Assembly (NCBI RefSeq): GCF_030227115.1
Contig: NZ_JASSUA010000001.1
Location: 1,054,001 to 1,118,000, forward strand
Reading direction: 5' to 3'
DNA from: Marinobacter sp. SS13-12
Lineage (GTDB): Bacteria; Pseudomonadota; Gammaproteobacteria; Pseudomonadales; Oleiphilaceae
Length of the DNA stretch: 64,000 nt
Part shown: positions 36,897 through 46,022 of the stretch, one piece after another
Numbering within the stretch: the stretch's first letter is position 1
Layout: each line of letters starts with the position of its first letter
Translations under genes and position numbers: made by a program
Notes under the pieces: generated by a model
What the model saw: the letters and a program-made list of their open reading frames with translations, nothing else
Database searches by the model: none
Told to the model about the DNA's origin: nothing

Positions 36897-38633
36897 TCAG
36901 TTTTCGGAGCGGGTCAGGTGCATAATGGCTGCCCGCAGGCGCATCGGTATCAGCGGCTTGTGCAGGATCCAGAGCCGCAGGGCGGGGTCGTAGCCCTGAG
37001 GGTGGGCGGTATTGGCGGTCATCAGTATGCCACCGGCAACGGAATGCCTATGCTGTAAAACATCAAAAAGCCCGTGTCCGGACATGCCAGGCAAGTGGAT
37101 GTCGCTGACAAGAAGGGTGTCTGGCAGATCCGGCCACTGATCAACAGCCTGCTCGGCTGTCGCGAACCCCTGGACCCGGTAACCCCAGGCTGTGAGCGTC
37201 TGGCAGACCCAGTGCCTTGCCTCATGGTGATCTTCAACCACCACCAGACAATGATCCCGGTTGCTGTGGCCCGTGTTTCCAGCGTGTTGCATCGTGGCTG
37301 TTGCCGGCGCTTTGGCGGCTGGCAGGCTGACCCGGAAGCAGGTGCCGTGCCCCGGTCGGGATGTCACTTCACAGGCGCCCCCCATCAGCCCGGTCAGCTC
37401 GCGAACAATGGCCAATCCCAGGCCAAGCCCCGGATCGTTATGCCTGCTGTTGCGATAAAAGGGGGCGAAGATCTGGTCGAGTGTCGCCCCGTCCATACCC
37501 TTGCCGTTGTCGCTTACTTCAAAGACCAATTGCTCGCCAACGCGTGTTGAACCAAGCGAGACCCTGGTGGCATTGCTGTGATCCAGCGCATTGACCACCA
37601 GATTCTGTAGTACCCGGTGCAGCAGTTCGGGGTCGGCGGTAACCCCGACAGCCTGTCCCGTTGTTTCAGTAGTGAGTTCAACACCCTGGCGCTGAGCCTG
37701 TTCAGAGCAGGTTGCCGCGATTTGTTGCATGACTTCCAGGGGCGACAGTTCTTTGGGCTCAGGAATGATCATGCCCTCCTGAAGGCGCGATACATCAAGC
37801 ACCGAAGCCAACAGATTGTTGAAGTGGGTGACCGAGTGTTTGAGGCGCGACACCAGCCTTGCCTGATGTTCTGGCAGGCCGTTGGCCGTGAGATTTTCCA
37901 GCACCAGGCTGATGATGTTCAGTGGCTGGCGGAGGTCATGGCTGGCAACGGTGATCAGGTGTGTCTTGCGCTGGCTCTCCAGTTCTGCCTGGTGCCTGGA
38001 GGTTTCCAGCAACTGGCGATCGAGGAAGTGGGCGCGTTGCCGGTGCTCACTGAGCCACGAACCTACCATGCCGATTATATTGGCAGTGATCATGAAAAAA
38101 CCATTGACCAGAATCTGGCGCAGGCTCATTCCGGTTGCCGCTTCAACCGCCAGATAGGCTGCGATCACCAGCATGGAAAGAATCGATACAGTCCGGAACG
38201 GGATACCCATCACGAAGTAGCCGAACATCAGCATCAACAATATGCCCTCGTAGGGCAGAGGGTGGTCAGCAAGCCGCGCAATACCAATGATGGCGACCAC
38301 GCTCAGGCCACCAATCAGGTAGGCAACGCCATAGAGCGCGACGAAGGTGCCGGGACTGATGTTGCGCCAGGAGAGCCACCACACGCCGGCAATCACCGGG
38401 CAGGTGATCAACAACCTGACCGCCATGGTTTCCCCGGCAATGGAGGGCGGCAGTATCAGGGCGTCGAGGAGGGCATAAACCAGGAACAGAAGCAGGGCAG
38501 CCGCAGAAACGGGGCGTGCTCGTTCACGAATGCCTTCGTTCCGGATGTTGCGGTAGCAGCGCTCCAGATCGGGCTCGAAGCGCAATCTCCGGAATCCGGA
38601 GGATCGCTGCGCCCGCAACTGATCAATGTTCAT
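36897..38633 (-). CDS. Hybrid sensor histidine kinase with C-terminal receiver
   Basis: A 578-residue membrane kinase. The N-terminal ~200 residues have about six hydrophobic segments. The HisKA box is ITVASHDLRQPLN near residue 230. The HATPase has NLVVNALDHSN, EVSDNGKGMDG, the F-box FAPFYR and GLGLGLAIVREL. A receiver domain (~455-575) has LVVVEDHHEA, VSDIHLPGMSGHGL and a lysine near LHKPL. The ligand is unknown. It is tail-to-tail with the NarL-type regulator, a probable partner, with only 14 bases between. The start is ATG 38633. Confidence 0.9.
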   Translation of the reverse strand: MNIDQLRAQRSSGFRRLRFEPDLERCYRNIRNEGIRERARPVSAAALLLFLVYALLDALILPPSIAGETMAVRLLITCPVIAGVWWLSWRNISPGTFVALYGVAYLIGGLSVVAIIGIARLADHPLPYEGILLMLMFGYFVMGIPFRTVSILSMLVIAAYLAVEAATGMSLRQILVNGFFMITANIIGMVGSWLSEHRQRAHFLDRQLLETSRHQAELESQRKTHLITVASHDLRQPLNIISLVLENLTANGLPEHQARLVSRLKHSVTHFNNLLASVLDVSRLQEGMIIPEPKELSPLEVMQQIAATCSEQAQRQGVELTTETTGQAVGVTADPELLHRVLQNLVVNALDHSNATRVSLGSTRVGEQLVFEVSDNGKGMDGATLDQIFAPFYRNSRHNDPGLGLGLAIVRELTGLMGGACEVTSRPGHGTCFRVSLPAAKAPATATMQHAGNTGHSNRDHCLVVVEDHHEARHWVCQTLTAWGYRVQGFATAEQAVDQWPDLPDTLLVSDIHLPGMSGHGLFDVLQHRHSVAGGILMTANTAHPQGYDPALRLWILHKPLIPMRLRAAIMHLTRSEN

Positions 38634-38711
38634 GGCCAACTGTCCGGCGGTGTTTTTATGGTTTTCTTCAGTTTAACGCCGCCGGGTCATCAGGAATGGC
38701 AGTAGAGCACA

Positions 38712-39809
38712 TTACGGCGATTGTGTTTCAAGAGCGCGCAGCTTCGCCCATGTCCGGGACTGTTCGTCCTCGAAATGCTGTTCAAGCAGGCGGGCTTCCA
38801 TGGTTGCCAGATCCTCTTCGGCAACCCCGGACTGGTTCAGGCTGGCAAGTTCCTGGCGATACTGCTCAAACCGCTGGTCAAACTGCTGCCTTTCTTCCAG
38901 GTAGGTCACTACCTCTTCAGTCTGCGCCGGTTCCACACCCAGTGCCTTGAGTTGTTTGCCCGCCTCTTCCGGAGAGCTGGCGTTGGCGAGAACTTCCTGA
39001 CGCTGCCGGTAGCGCTCCCCGTCAGCCATCATGCGGGTTTCTGTACGACGAATGACGTCAGGAAGCTGCTGGCGATGCCACTCCTGCAGTGTCGCTTTCG
39101 CTTGCGGGGAAAGATCGTCTCGTTGCTGGATGTCCATGCTGGCCAGGGTGTAGTCACCGTAGGCTTCCTCCAGTCCGAAAAAGGCGTCACGGGTGTTGGC
39201 GTCGAAGGAGTTCCGCCGCAGTTGTTTCAGGTCGGTGAGCGCGCCTTTGAGCATTTGTAGCTGATACTGGGGGTCGTGCTGTCGGCTGGGATCAAGGTTC
39301 TGGCTTCCAAGGGCCAGGGCGCTTTCCTTGTAGGTCAGATACTGATCAAGCAGGGCGAGCGCCTGCTCGGCCGCCTTAGGGGGAAGGTTTTCCCGGGCCA
39401 GCCTCTCGATTTCAGCGAGAGACCTCTCGGGGGAGACTTCGCCAACGGTGTTGAGGAAGTAATCGAAAAAGTCCCTGGTTTCCAGGTTTACCACCAGATT
39501 GCCGCTGCTGTCGGCCTGGAGGCTGCCGTCAATGTGGGTGCCGGCAAGAGAGCTGGCGAAGGGTTTGTCGCCGAGACTGGACGGAGTGCGATAGCGATCA
39601 GGCACTTTATCGTCTGCAATGTCAGTTTTACTGGCCGGTGGATCTGTTTCCGGCGCCGGGACGGCAGCGGTTTCGGTGGCCGCGGCGTTTGTGTATTCCG
39701 CTTTGCGCTCAGGTTGCTCAGTCAGTATCCAGATGCTGAACACAACCACGGGTATGACCGTGATGACGGGAATAAAGGTTCGTTTGTTGAATGATCTGTG
39801 ACGGGGCAT
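38712..39809 (-). CDS. lifO: Lipase-specific foldase (Lif/LipB chaperone)
   Basis: A 365-residue steric chaperone of type II-secreted lipases. One N-terminal membrane segment (FIPVITVIPVVVFSIWILT) anchors it in the inner membrane. A Pro/Ala/Thr-rich linker is followed by a helical foldase domain with the family motif TRDFFDYFLNTVGE near residue 138 and an LTDLKQLRRNSFDANTRDAF helix region. It folds the lipase encoded 91 bases upstream in the same direction. Confidence 0.93.
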   Translation of the reverse strand: MPRHRSFNKRTFIPVITVIPVVVFSIWILTEQPERKAEYTNAAATETAAVPAPETDPPASKTDIADDKVPDRYRTPSSLGDKPFASSLAGTHIDGSLQADSSGNLVVNLETRDFFDYFLNTVGEVSPERSLAEIERLARENLPPKAAEQALALLDQYLTYKESALALGSQNLDPSRQHDPQYQLQMLKGALTDLKQLRRNSFDANTRDAFFGLEEAYGDYTLASMDIQQRDDLSPQAKATLQEWHRQQLPDVIRRTETRMMADGERYRQRQEVLANASSPEEAGKQLKALGVEPAQTEEVVTYLEERQQFDQRFEQYRQELASLNQSGVAEEDLATMEARLLEQHFEDEQSRTWAKLRALETQSP

Positions 39810-39839
39810 ATCAGGTATCCGGCCGACGCTAATACAGGG

Positions 39840-39871
39840 GTCACCGGAGCCGGCAAAGCCGGTCCGGTGAC
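39840..39871 (-). other. Stem-loop between lipase and foldase genes
   Basis: GTCACCGGAGCCGG (39840-39853) pairs with CCGGTCCGGTGAC (39859-39871) around CAAAG, with one bulge. No T-tract follows in the direction of transcription. It may limit read-through or protect the lipase message, so that lipase is made in excess of foldase. Confidence 0.5.
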
Positions 39872-39900
39872 GTTTCAGCTCAAGGAGAAACGCTGGCCGG

Positions 39901-40827
39901 TTATAACCCGCGATTCTTCAGTCGATTGGCGTGGCTGCGATAAAGAGATACCGGATTGGTCCACCAGGAACGGGCACCAAACAGATGGTTAATGGCGTCC
40001 ACGTGGTTCATGTCGTAATGAGTACCGATGACATTGCCCATCTTGGTGGCGCACTCACCTACCAGACCGTCGTTGGCTTCGTTGCCGAAGGCCAGTGACG
40101 TAACGCCGAGGAACGGATCAGTGATGTCTGTCCAGTTGGTCCAGACGGAGGTGCCGGTCCAGGAAAAGAACTTGATCCTGTTGCCATTAATCCAGACATT
40201 TTCGTCGGTGCCGGCACAGGACCAGCGGTTGACCCCTTTCCATCCCAGCGCATCATTGAGCTGTGTGGTTCCCCGGGTGGTGAGAGTTTCCAGAGCGGCT
40301 ACACCATCCTGGGGATTGTCGGACCCTGACAGGGCATTGACCAGGTCACCCAGGGCATTGGCAATGGCATCGGCGCCACCTTCCACGTAGCTGCCGGGGG
40401 GGAGAATGCCACGGGCCACGTCGGCGACTTTGGATCCCTTGTTAACCCCGTTGATGGAAGTAATCGAGGCGATCTTGTGGGGAATCAGTGAAGCGGTTAC
40501 CCGGGAGGTGGGTGCGCCCTGACTGTGAGCCATGATATTGACCTTGGACTGCCCCAGGCCATTGATATAGTTGGCAAGCTGCTGGCCACGCTGTTCGCTG
40601 CTGTTGACGAACGACACGCTGGCCGAATACACCCTGGCGCCACTGCGCTCCAGGTTCCAGGGGATGTTGTGGAAGTAGTTGATCAGGCCACCGATGGTGT
40701 TGAAGCCGGTGACACCATGAACCAGAACAATGGGATGCTTTGTCTGGGTGTAGCTGGCATGGCTGAGTGTGGGTGCGGCAAGCACGACACAGCCCATAAT
40801 CACTGCAAAAGTGATGAGTTTACGCAT
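39901..40827 (-). CDS. lip: Secreted triacylglycerol lipase, family I (Lif-dependent)
   Basis: A 308-residue lipase with signal peptide MRKLITFAVIMGCVVLAAPT then LSHA. The oxyanion region is PIVLVHGVTGFNTIGG, the nucleophile is in NIMAHSQGAPTS (Ser near 102), the acid is probably in ANDGLVGECA and the histidine in MNHVDAINHLFG. The elbow is AHSQGA rather than the usual GHSxGG. Two cysteines could form the family disulfide. It needs the foldase encoded just downstream and is exported by a type II system not seen here. AGGAGT precedes the start. Confidence 0.93.
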   Translation of the reverse strand: MRKLITFAVIMGCVVLAAPTLSHASYTQTKHPIVLVHGVTGFNTIGGLINYFHNIPWNLERSGARVYSASVSFVNSSEQRGQQLANYINGLGQSKVNIMAHSQGAPTSRVTASLIPHKIASITSINGVNKGSKVADVARGILPPGSYVEGGADAIANALGDLVNALSGSDNPQDGVAALETLTTRGTTQLNDALGWKGVNRWSCAGTDENVWINGNRIKFFSWTGTSVWTNWTDITDPFLGVTSLAFGNEANDGLVGECATKMGNVIGTHYDMNHVDAINHLFGARSWWTNPVSLYRSHANRLKNRGL

Positions 40828-40981
40828 GGTTGACTCCTGTTGTTTTTGTCGATCGGCTACCGGATCTGGCAGCCTTTGTCGCCAATGCGTTGGGGATTAT
40901 TTGCGATTGCAGGGCGAGTAAGAATCGCCCATTTGGGGGAGGCAGTCTGTTGTAGATTGCAGGGGATGGCTCCGGGGCGTC

Positions 40982-41329
40982 CTACAGGTCGGGACCGAAG
41001 CGGTGGGGTTCCAGCTCCATATGAATAATGCGCTGGCCGAGCATGATGATGCGGCCGTTATAGCGCTCTTCTCCGGTGGACGTAAAGTCAAAGAGAAACC
41101 GACGCCAGACTCGAATACGGCCGTTTTCGTCCCGCTTGAACCAGAGGCCGCGGAGATACACGGCATCATCCAGCAGCATCACGTCCATCTTTTTGCAGTA
41201 GCTTCTGGCTGCCTGCAGCACAAAGTCCGTTATGGCCTTGGCCCGCCACCAGTACCAGATGGCGAACCCGGCCACAAACAGCCAGAAGAGGTTTCCAAGA
41301 GTCACAGTAATGGCAATCTTCCAGTTCAA
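40982..41329 (-). CDS. DUF3301 domain-containing membrane protein
   Basis: A 115-residue protein. A single N-terminal membrane helix (VTLGNLFWLFVAGFAIWYWW) is followed by a basic, compact domain with LQAARSYCKKMDVMLLDD, RDENGRIRVWRRFLFDFT and a C-terminal GQRIIHMELEPHRF. The family is widespread in gammaproteobacteria and its function is unassigned. The start appears to be TTG at 41329, because there is no upstream in-frame ATG. Confidence 0.8.
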   Translation of the reverse strand: MNWKIAITVTLGNLFWLFVAGFAIWYWWRAKAITDFVLQAARSYCKKMDVMLLDDAVYLRGLWFKRDENGRIRVWRRFLFDFTSTGEERYNGRIIMLGQRIIHMELEPHRFGPDL

Positions 41330-41355
41330 GATACAGGGCAGATTGCCAGCCTACC

Positions 41356-42987
41356 CTATTGCGATGGCTCGGGGAATCGCTGCCTGTCTTTTGGAGCTTT
41401 AGCAGGGAGCAGCCGTTCGCACAACATCTGAAGGAAGTGACTGGTCAGAAGCTGGGCCTGATCAACATTGCTGCCCAGATGCTCTGATTCTTCCCTTGCG
41501 TTCTCGCTGCTTTGCACCGACCGGTTGCCCAGTTCCAAAAGGCGTTCCGCCTGTCGCTCAACCTGAACACTCAGGGCGGCTTGCTCCTCCGTCGCCCCCG
41601 CGACCTCGTGGGTACAGGATGTTATGACATCGACATCTCGCAAGGCCGCTTCCAGTGTTTCACTGGCCTCACGTGCGATTCCGGCGGTCTGCTCACAACT
41701 AAGGGCACCATTATTGATGACATCGACGACCTCCCGTGTTTCGGTCTGGAGTGCGCCGATCATCTCATCAATCTTGCGTGTTGATTCGTGGGTTCGACGG
41801 GCAAGGCCGCGGACCTCGTCCGCGACCACTGCAAAACCACGACCAGACTCCCCAGCTCTGGCGGCTTCAATGGCAGCATTCAGTGCCAGCAGGTTGGTCT
41901 GTTCGGCGATGTCCGAGATGACATCGAGCACCATTCCGATGGCATCGCTTCTTTCAGAAAGACTCTTCATGCGCTCGTTGGCCTCAGACAGCTGACTGCT
42001 CAGCTCTGAGAGTGACTGGTTCATGGTCGCCATCTGGCCATGACATTGTCCGGCGGACGTTCTGGCATCGTTGGTTGCCTCATCGGTGCGGGTGGTGAGT
42101 TCACTGACCCGCCGGACGCTCTCAGCAAGCTCCTCAAATGCCCGGGTGATGTCCTGAATGTCCTCCTGCTGGCTGCGGATACTGGCCACGGAGTTGGACA
42201 CCCACTCAACCGTTCTCTGTTTCCGGCCATGAAGCTGTCCGATATTGGCATGCATGCGGGCAGAGACGGCCCGGAGGACTGCATCCCGTTTTTGCCGATC
42301 GAATTCGATCCAGGCCCCTTCGTCTCTGCGGCCGGTATAGATCCAGGGCATTGCTGGATGCGCCTCGCAGCAGGCAGCTCTGGCGCTGCGCACCATCGGC
42401 AGGGTAAGCCAGAATAATACGGCGAATACAGTGAGTACGCCCCCCTGGATAATGAGCATGTGGGGCAGAGCAAGTTCATTCATGCCAAATGCGAGAATGA
42501 CTGCGGCCAGAATCCCGTAAAGGCCGCCGAGCTTTAAGGACAGGGATGGGCTGATTGCCAGATTCCGCCGGGGTACCTTTCCCTGGTTCCAGGTTCGATA
42601 GAGTTTTTCGGCCCTGGCGATCTGGTCGGGTTGAGGGCGTGTGCGTACCGATTGAAATTCGACAATTTCACCGTTCTTGCGAATCGGGGTCACGAAGGCA
42701 TCTACCCAATAGTGGTCGCCGTTTTTGCATCGATTCTTGACGATGCCGCGCCAGGATTCGCCTGCCCTGATGGTCTCCCAGAGATTTTCAAAGGCGCCCG
42801 GGGGCATGTCTGGATGGCGTATAAGGTTATGGGGCTGGCCAACCAACTCCTCCAACGAATAACCGGCAATCTTGGCAAATTCTTCGTTGGCGGCAGTGAT
42901 TTTTCCGCGAAGGTCGGTTGTGGTGATCAGGTGATAATGTTCCGGATATATCTGCTCTTTCTGGGTGACCGGTTCGTTAACGCGCAT
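41356..42987 (-). CDS. aer: Aer-like PAS methyl-accepting chemotaxis protein
   Basis: A 543-residue receptor. The N-terminal PAS domain (~15-115) resembles the FAD-binding PAS of Aer, with [18 protein letters not shown], its asparagine-rich core, and [16 protein letters not shown]. Two adjacent membrane segments follow (~165-210). The signalling hairpin is [20 protein letters not shown], then [20 protein letters not shown]. It likely reports redox or energy state to CheA. The start is ATG 42987. It is divergent from the PAS-GGDEF-EAL gene. Confidence 0.88.
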   Translation of the reverse strand: MRVNEPVTQKEQIYPEHYHLITTTDLRGKITAANEEFAKIAGYSLEELVGQPHNLIRHPDMPPGAFENLWETIRAGESWRGIVKNRCKNGDHYWVDAFVTPIRKNGEIVEFQSVRTRPQPDQIARAEKLYRTWNQGKVPRRNLAISPSLSLKLGGLYGILAAVILAFGMNELALPHMLIIQGGVLTVFAVLFWLTLPMVRSARAACCEAHPAMPWIYTGRRDEGAWIEFDRQKRDAVLRAVSARMHANIGQLHGRKQRTVEWVSNSVASIRSQQEDIQDITRAFEELAESVRRVSELTTRTDEATNDARTSAGQCHGQMATMNQSLSELSSQLSEANERMKSLSERSDAIGMVLDVISDIAEQTNLLALNAAIEAARAGESGRGFAVVADEVRGLARRTHESTRKIDEMIGALQTETREVVDVINNGALSCEQTAGIAREASETLEAALRDVDVITSCTHEVAGATEEQAALSVQVERQAERLLELGNRSVQSSENAREESEHLGSNVDQAQLLTSHFLQMLCERLLPAKAPKDRQRFPEPSQ

Positions 42988-43112
42988 TGTAAATCCTGAG
43001 CCAGTTTTTATTGTCACCTAACTATCGGTTGCATCTGGCATGTCCGATATCCGGTTATTGCAATAATTGACCATTTTTTCACATATTCTCGTGCTTTCGT
43101 CTTAGCTTCGTG

Positions 43113-43136
43113 GATTTTGCAATATATGGCTAGGTG
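43113..43136 (+). promoter_or_regulatory. 24-bp operator-like repeat upstream of the PAS-GGDEF-EAL gene
   Basis: Reads GATTTTGCAA, TATA, TGGCTAGGTG (43113-43136). Twenty-two of 24 positions match a second copy at 44920-44943, upstream of the AraC gene. A TATGCT -10-like box starts 16 bases downstream (43153), which places the element over the -35 position, as in AraC-type activation. The start codon is 79 bases downstream of the element. Confidence 0.6.
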
Positions 43137-43214
43137 GGTGACATATAGGCCTTATGCTGATGACTGGAGCTGGTCGGACCAGATTCAGGGACTGCTGAAA
43201 GGAGTAATCGGCGT

Positions 43215-44894
43215 ATGCAGGCATTACAACAACAAGACTTCAAGGCTTTGGTGGATGACCATCCCAAGGCGATCATGCTGTCGACAACAGAACCGAGAAT
43301 TGCTTACGTTAACCGGAAGTTTCGTGCGGTAACCGGGTATCAGACGCATGAAGTTATCGGTCAGGCGCCTTCGTTACTCAGCTCAGGGTTACATTCCTCC
43401 GAGTTCTATCAGGCGATGTGGGAGAGCCTTGATCATCAAGGACGCTGGGAAGGCCTGATCTGGAATCGGCGCAAGAATGGTGAGACCTACCCCCAATGGT
43501 TAATGATCTACCCGGTAGAGCATGACGACCGCCAGTTTTATGCGGGTGTTTTTATGGACGTCAGCGACGCTGAGGCCAGCGATGAGCGGCTGGCCTCTCT
43601 GGCTTACTATGATCCGTTGACAGACCTGCCCAACCGATTGCTGTTCCAGGAGTTCCTCAAAGCGCGGGTATCCCGGCAAGCGCAGGAACGCCGCCGATTT
43701 GCAGTGCTGTATGTAGACCTTGATTTTTTCAAATCAGTCAATGACCTGCACGGTCACGATTGCGGTGATCGGATCTTGCAACAGTCTGCCCAGTGTATCC
43801 AGAGTGTGCTCAGACGCGGCGACTTGGTCGCCAGGCTTTCCGGTGACGAGTTTGCAGCCCTCATCGAGCTGCAGTCGGATGACGATCTGGAGAGTGTCTG
43901 CCAGCGCATGACCCAGATCTTTCAGGCCCCGGTGGTGGTTGATCATCGGGAGTTTTTCCTGTCAGCCTCCGTTGGCGCTGCTGTTTTTCCGGACCACGGT
44001 GAATCCGGTAGTAACCTCCTGCAGAATGCGGATCGTGCCATGTATTCCGCCAAACTGGCGGGGCGTGCCTGTTATCGAATCTACAGTGCGGCGGATACCG
44101 AACTGGGGCGGTACGAACAGCGTCTCTCGGAGGCCTTGATTGCGTCTTTGAAGACGGCGCCGGAAGAATTCAGCGTTGTCTACCAGCCCCAGTATCAACT
44201 GGATACCGGACGAGTCGCCGGGCTGGAGGCGCTAATACGCTGGAATCACCCCGAATTTGGCGCGGTTTCGCCTGCTGATTTCGTTCCCATCGCGGAACAG
44301 CGGGGCCACATTCATGAGCTGACTGAACACCTGGTGCGCTGTATTCTTGCGGACTTGCCCGCCGCCCCGGGCGGTTTGCCCGAGGGGCTTTGTCTCGCCA
44401 TTAATATTTCCGCTCGTCAGATCACTGATAACCGCCTCGAAGGTTTGGTGAACCCGCTTTTCGATCGAATTCGCAGGATTGCCTGGTGGCCTGAAATCGA
44501 GATTACCGAAACCCACCTGATGAACCTGTCCGTGCAGTGCCTCAATCGCCTGAGGATATGGGGCGAGGAGGGCGTGATTGTCGCCATCGATGATTTCGGC
44601 ACGGGATATTCCTCGCTGGCTTATTTGCACACATTACCGGTACAGGTTCTCAAGATTGACCGGCAGTTCATCCGGCGCCTGGGAAGCAAGTCCCGGGATT
44701 CCAGGATCGTTTCAGCGATTCTGGGGATTGCCGAGGCGCTTGACCTGGAAGTGGTCGCCGAGGGTATCGAAAGTGAGGAGCAGTATCGGAAACTTTGTGA
44801 ATTGAAGTGCCATCGAGGCCAGGGGTTCCTGATGGCCAGACCTCAACCCTGGCTGGCGTTAAACACAACGCTTATTGATCAACATCAAAAATAG
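43215..44894 (+). CDS. PAS-GGDEF-EAL protein, probable cyclic di-GMP phosphodiesterase
   Basis: A 559-residue cytoplasmic protein. The PAS domain (~10-120) has YVNRKFRAVTGY and WEGLIWNRRKNGETY. The GGDEF domain (~130-290) has YDPLTDLPNRLLF, DLDFFKSVNDLHGHD and the signature RLSGDEFAA, which is SGDEF rather than GGDEF. The EAL domain (~300-550) has GLEALIRWNHP, NISARQ, EIEITETHLM, IDDFGTGYSSLAYL, LKIDRQFI and VAEGIESEEQ, so the metal and catalytic residues are present. Phosphodiesterase activity is more likely than cyclase. It is divergent from aer and shares a promoter motif with the AraC gene downstream. Confidence 0.88.
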   Translation: MQALQQQDFKALVDDHPKAIMLSTTEPRIAYVNRKFRAVTGYQTHEVIGQAPSLLSSGLHSSEFYQAMWESLDHQGRWEGLIWNRRKNGETYPQWLMIYPVEHDDRQFYAGVFMDVSDAEASDERLASLAYYDPLTDLPNRLLFQEFLKARVSRQAQERRRFAVLYVDLDFFKSVNDLHGHDCGDRILQQSAQCIQSVLRRGDLVARLSGDEFAALIELQSDDDLESVCQRMTQIFQAPVVVDHREFFLSASVGAAVFPDHGESGSNLLQNADRAMYSAKLAGRACYRIYSAADTELGRYEQRLSEALIASLKTAPEEFSVVYQPQYQLDTGRVAGLEALIRWNHPEFGAVSPADFVPIAEQRGHIHELTEHLVRCILADLPAAPGGLPEGLCLAINISARQITDNRLEGLVNPLFDRIRRIAWWPEIEITETHLMNLSVQCLNRLRIWGEEGVIVAIDDFGTGYSSLAYLHTLPVQVLKIDRQFIRRLGSKSRDSRIVSAILGIAEALDLEVVAEGIESEEQYRKLCELKCHRGQGFLMARPQPWLALNTTLIDQHQK

Positions 44895-44919
44895 AGTGAA
44901 TCAAACATCGATTTCGGGA

Positions 44920-44943
44920 GATTTTGCAACATCTGGCTAGGTG
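44920..44943 (+). promoter_or_regulatory. 24-bp operator-like repeat upstream of the AraC gene
   Basis: Reads GATTTTGCAA, CATC, TGGCTAGGTG (44920-44943), nearly identical to 43113-43136. A TAATAA -10-like box starts 17 bases downstream (44961). The AraC ATG is 53 bases past the element. The equal spacing to the -10 box in both copies argues for a shared activator site. Confidence 0.6.
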
Positions 44944-44995
44944 TCGCGCCTGGATTGTTCTAATAAGGGGGCAACATCGACTTCCTCAGGACCCT

Positions 44996-45964
44996 ATGCC
45001 GCATACAGCACCAATACTGGAACTTGACGCCTATCTGAGACTCAACCGGGCGTCGCTCGGAGAGTGGCTTGCGGCCATCCGGGAAATCTCCGGCTGTGAG
45101 GACATGGCGTGCAGATTACACCGTGGTGGTGGTCCTGTCGGGGCTTTGTCGGCCCTTGAGTCGGACCAGGGTTTCATTGTCTGCATCTATGCCAGTCAGG
45201 GCATGGATATGACTGGATGCCGCACGGCTGCCCCGGTTCTTCTGATGCCGCTGGCCGGGGGCGTCGAGATTGCGCGGCAAGGTGGCTGTTGGCAGCCATT
45301 GGCGAAGCTGACAGTTGCCCCTCCCGAAGACCGTTTTCATTTGCGGCTACCGGAATTCAGCCGGGTGATGATCATGAGGCCGCGAACAGACATTTTGGGC
45401 AGCCTTGCGACCCCGGACGCAGACAGGCTGATATCGGCCTGTCATGAACTGATCGACTGTTACCTGCGTCGCTCACTGTTCTTTCGGGACCACAATCACG
45501 CCAGACAAATGACCAGCGAGCTTTTTTGTCAGCTGGGCCGGATTTCACGGGATGAATCAATTCCAACGTGTGATTGTTCCGGGCCTGACCGTCGGTTACT
45601 TCGTGCCCTGGAGCAGATAAGGCGGGAACCGGATTGGGATTTCAATCTGAAGGAATTGGCCAGCCACGCTGGCGTCAGTGAACGCAATCTCTACTACCTG
45701 ATGAAGCGGGAAGCCGGCATAACACCCTACCGTCTCTATCAGCGCAATCGTCTGATGAGAGTACGGTACCAGTTGGTGGACTGTCAGTGCACGGTGCCGC
45801 ATATTTCCTGGTATGCGGTCGACGCGGGATTTTCCCATCTTGGCCGGTTTGCTGCCCTATACCGGGAGCACTTCGGGGAATTGCCCAGCGAAACCACTCA
45901 ATGGAGACGCAACTTGCTTACGGTTGAAAACGAGCAGTCTGAGCACCCCCTGGCCATTTCCTGA
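44996..45964 (+). CDS. AraC family transcriptional regulator
   Basis: A 322-residue regulator. The N-terminal ~220 residues form an AraC_binding_2-like ligand domain. The C-terminal ~90 residues hold the double HTH with FNLKELASHAGVSERNLYYLMKR, seen as LKELASHAGVSERNLYYLM, and ISWYAVDAGFSHLGRFAALYREHFGELPS, seen as AVDAGFSHLGRFAALYREHF. I chose ATG 44996 with AGGA upstream. The frame opens at 44924, but that lies in the repeat element. It follows the PAS-GGDEF-EAL gene and carries the same upstream 24-bp motif, so autoregulation and control of the neighbour are likely. Confidence 0.9.
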   Translation: MPHTAPILELDAYLRLNRASLGEWLAAIREISGCEDMACRLHRGGGPVGALSALESDQGFIVCIYASQGMDMTGCRTAAPVLLMPLAGGVEIARQGGCWQPLAKLTVAPPEDRFHLRLPEFSRVMIMRPRTDILGSLATPDADRLISACHELIDCYLRRSLFFRDHNHARQMTSELFCQLGRISRDESIPTCDCSGPDRRLLRALEQIRREPDWDFNLKELASHAGVSERNLYYLMKREAGITPYRLYQRNRLMRVRYQLVDCQCTVPHISWYAVDAGFSHLGRFAALYREHFGELPSETTQWRRNLLTVENEQSEHPLAIS

Positions 45965-45977
45965 ACCGGAGAGCCAA

Positions 45978-46010
45978 AAAGCCCGGCGCACTTGCACGTG
46001 GCCGGGCTTT
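45978..46010. terminator. Bidirectional intrinsic terminator
   Basis: AAAGCCCGGC (45978-45987) pairs with GCCGGGCTTT (46001-46010), with A- and T-rich flanks. It serves the converging AraC gene (+) and the RND pump gene (-). Confidence 0.85.
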
Positions 46011-46022
46011 GGTCAGCTGCGG

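Noticed and set aside
43029..43045. A TTGCATCTGGC stretch upstream of aer, like the 24-bp motif
   Set aside because: It needs a 3-base gap to align and lacks the TAGG part, so it is probably chance.
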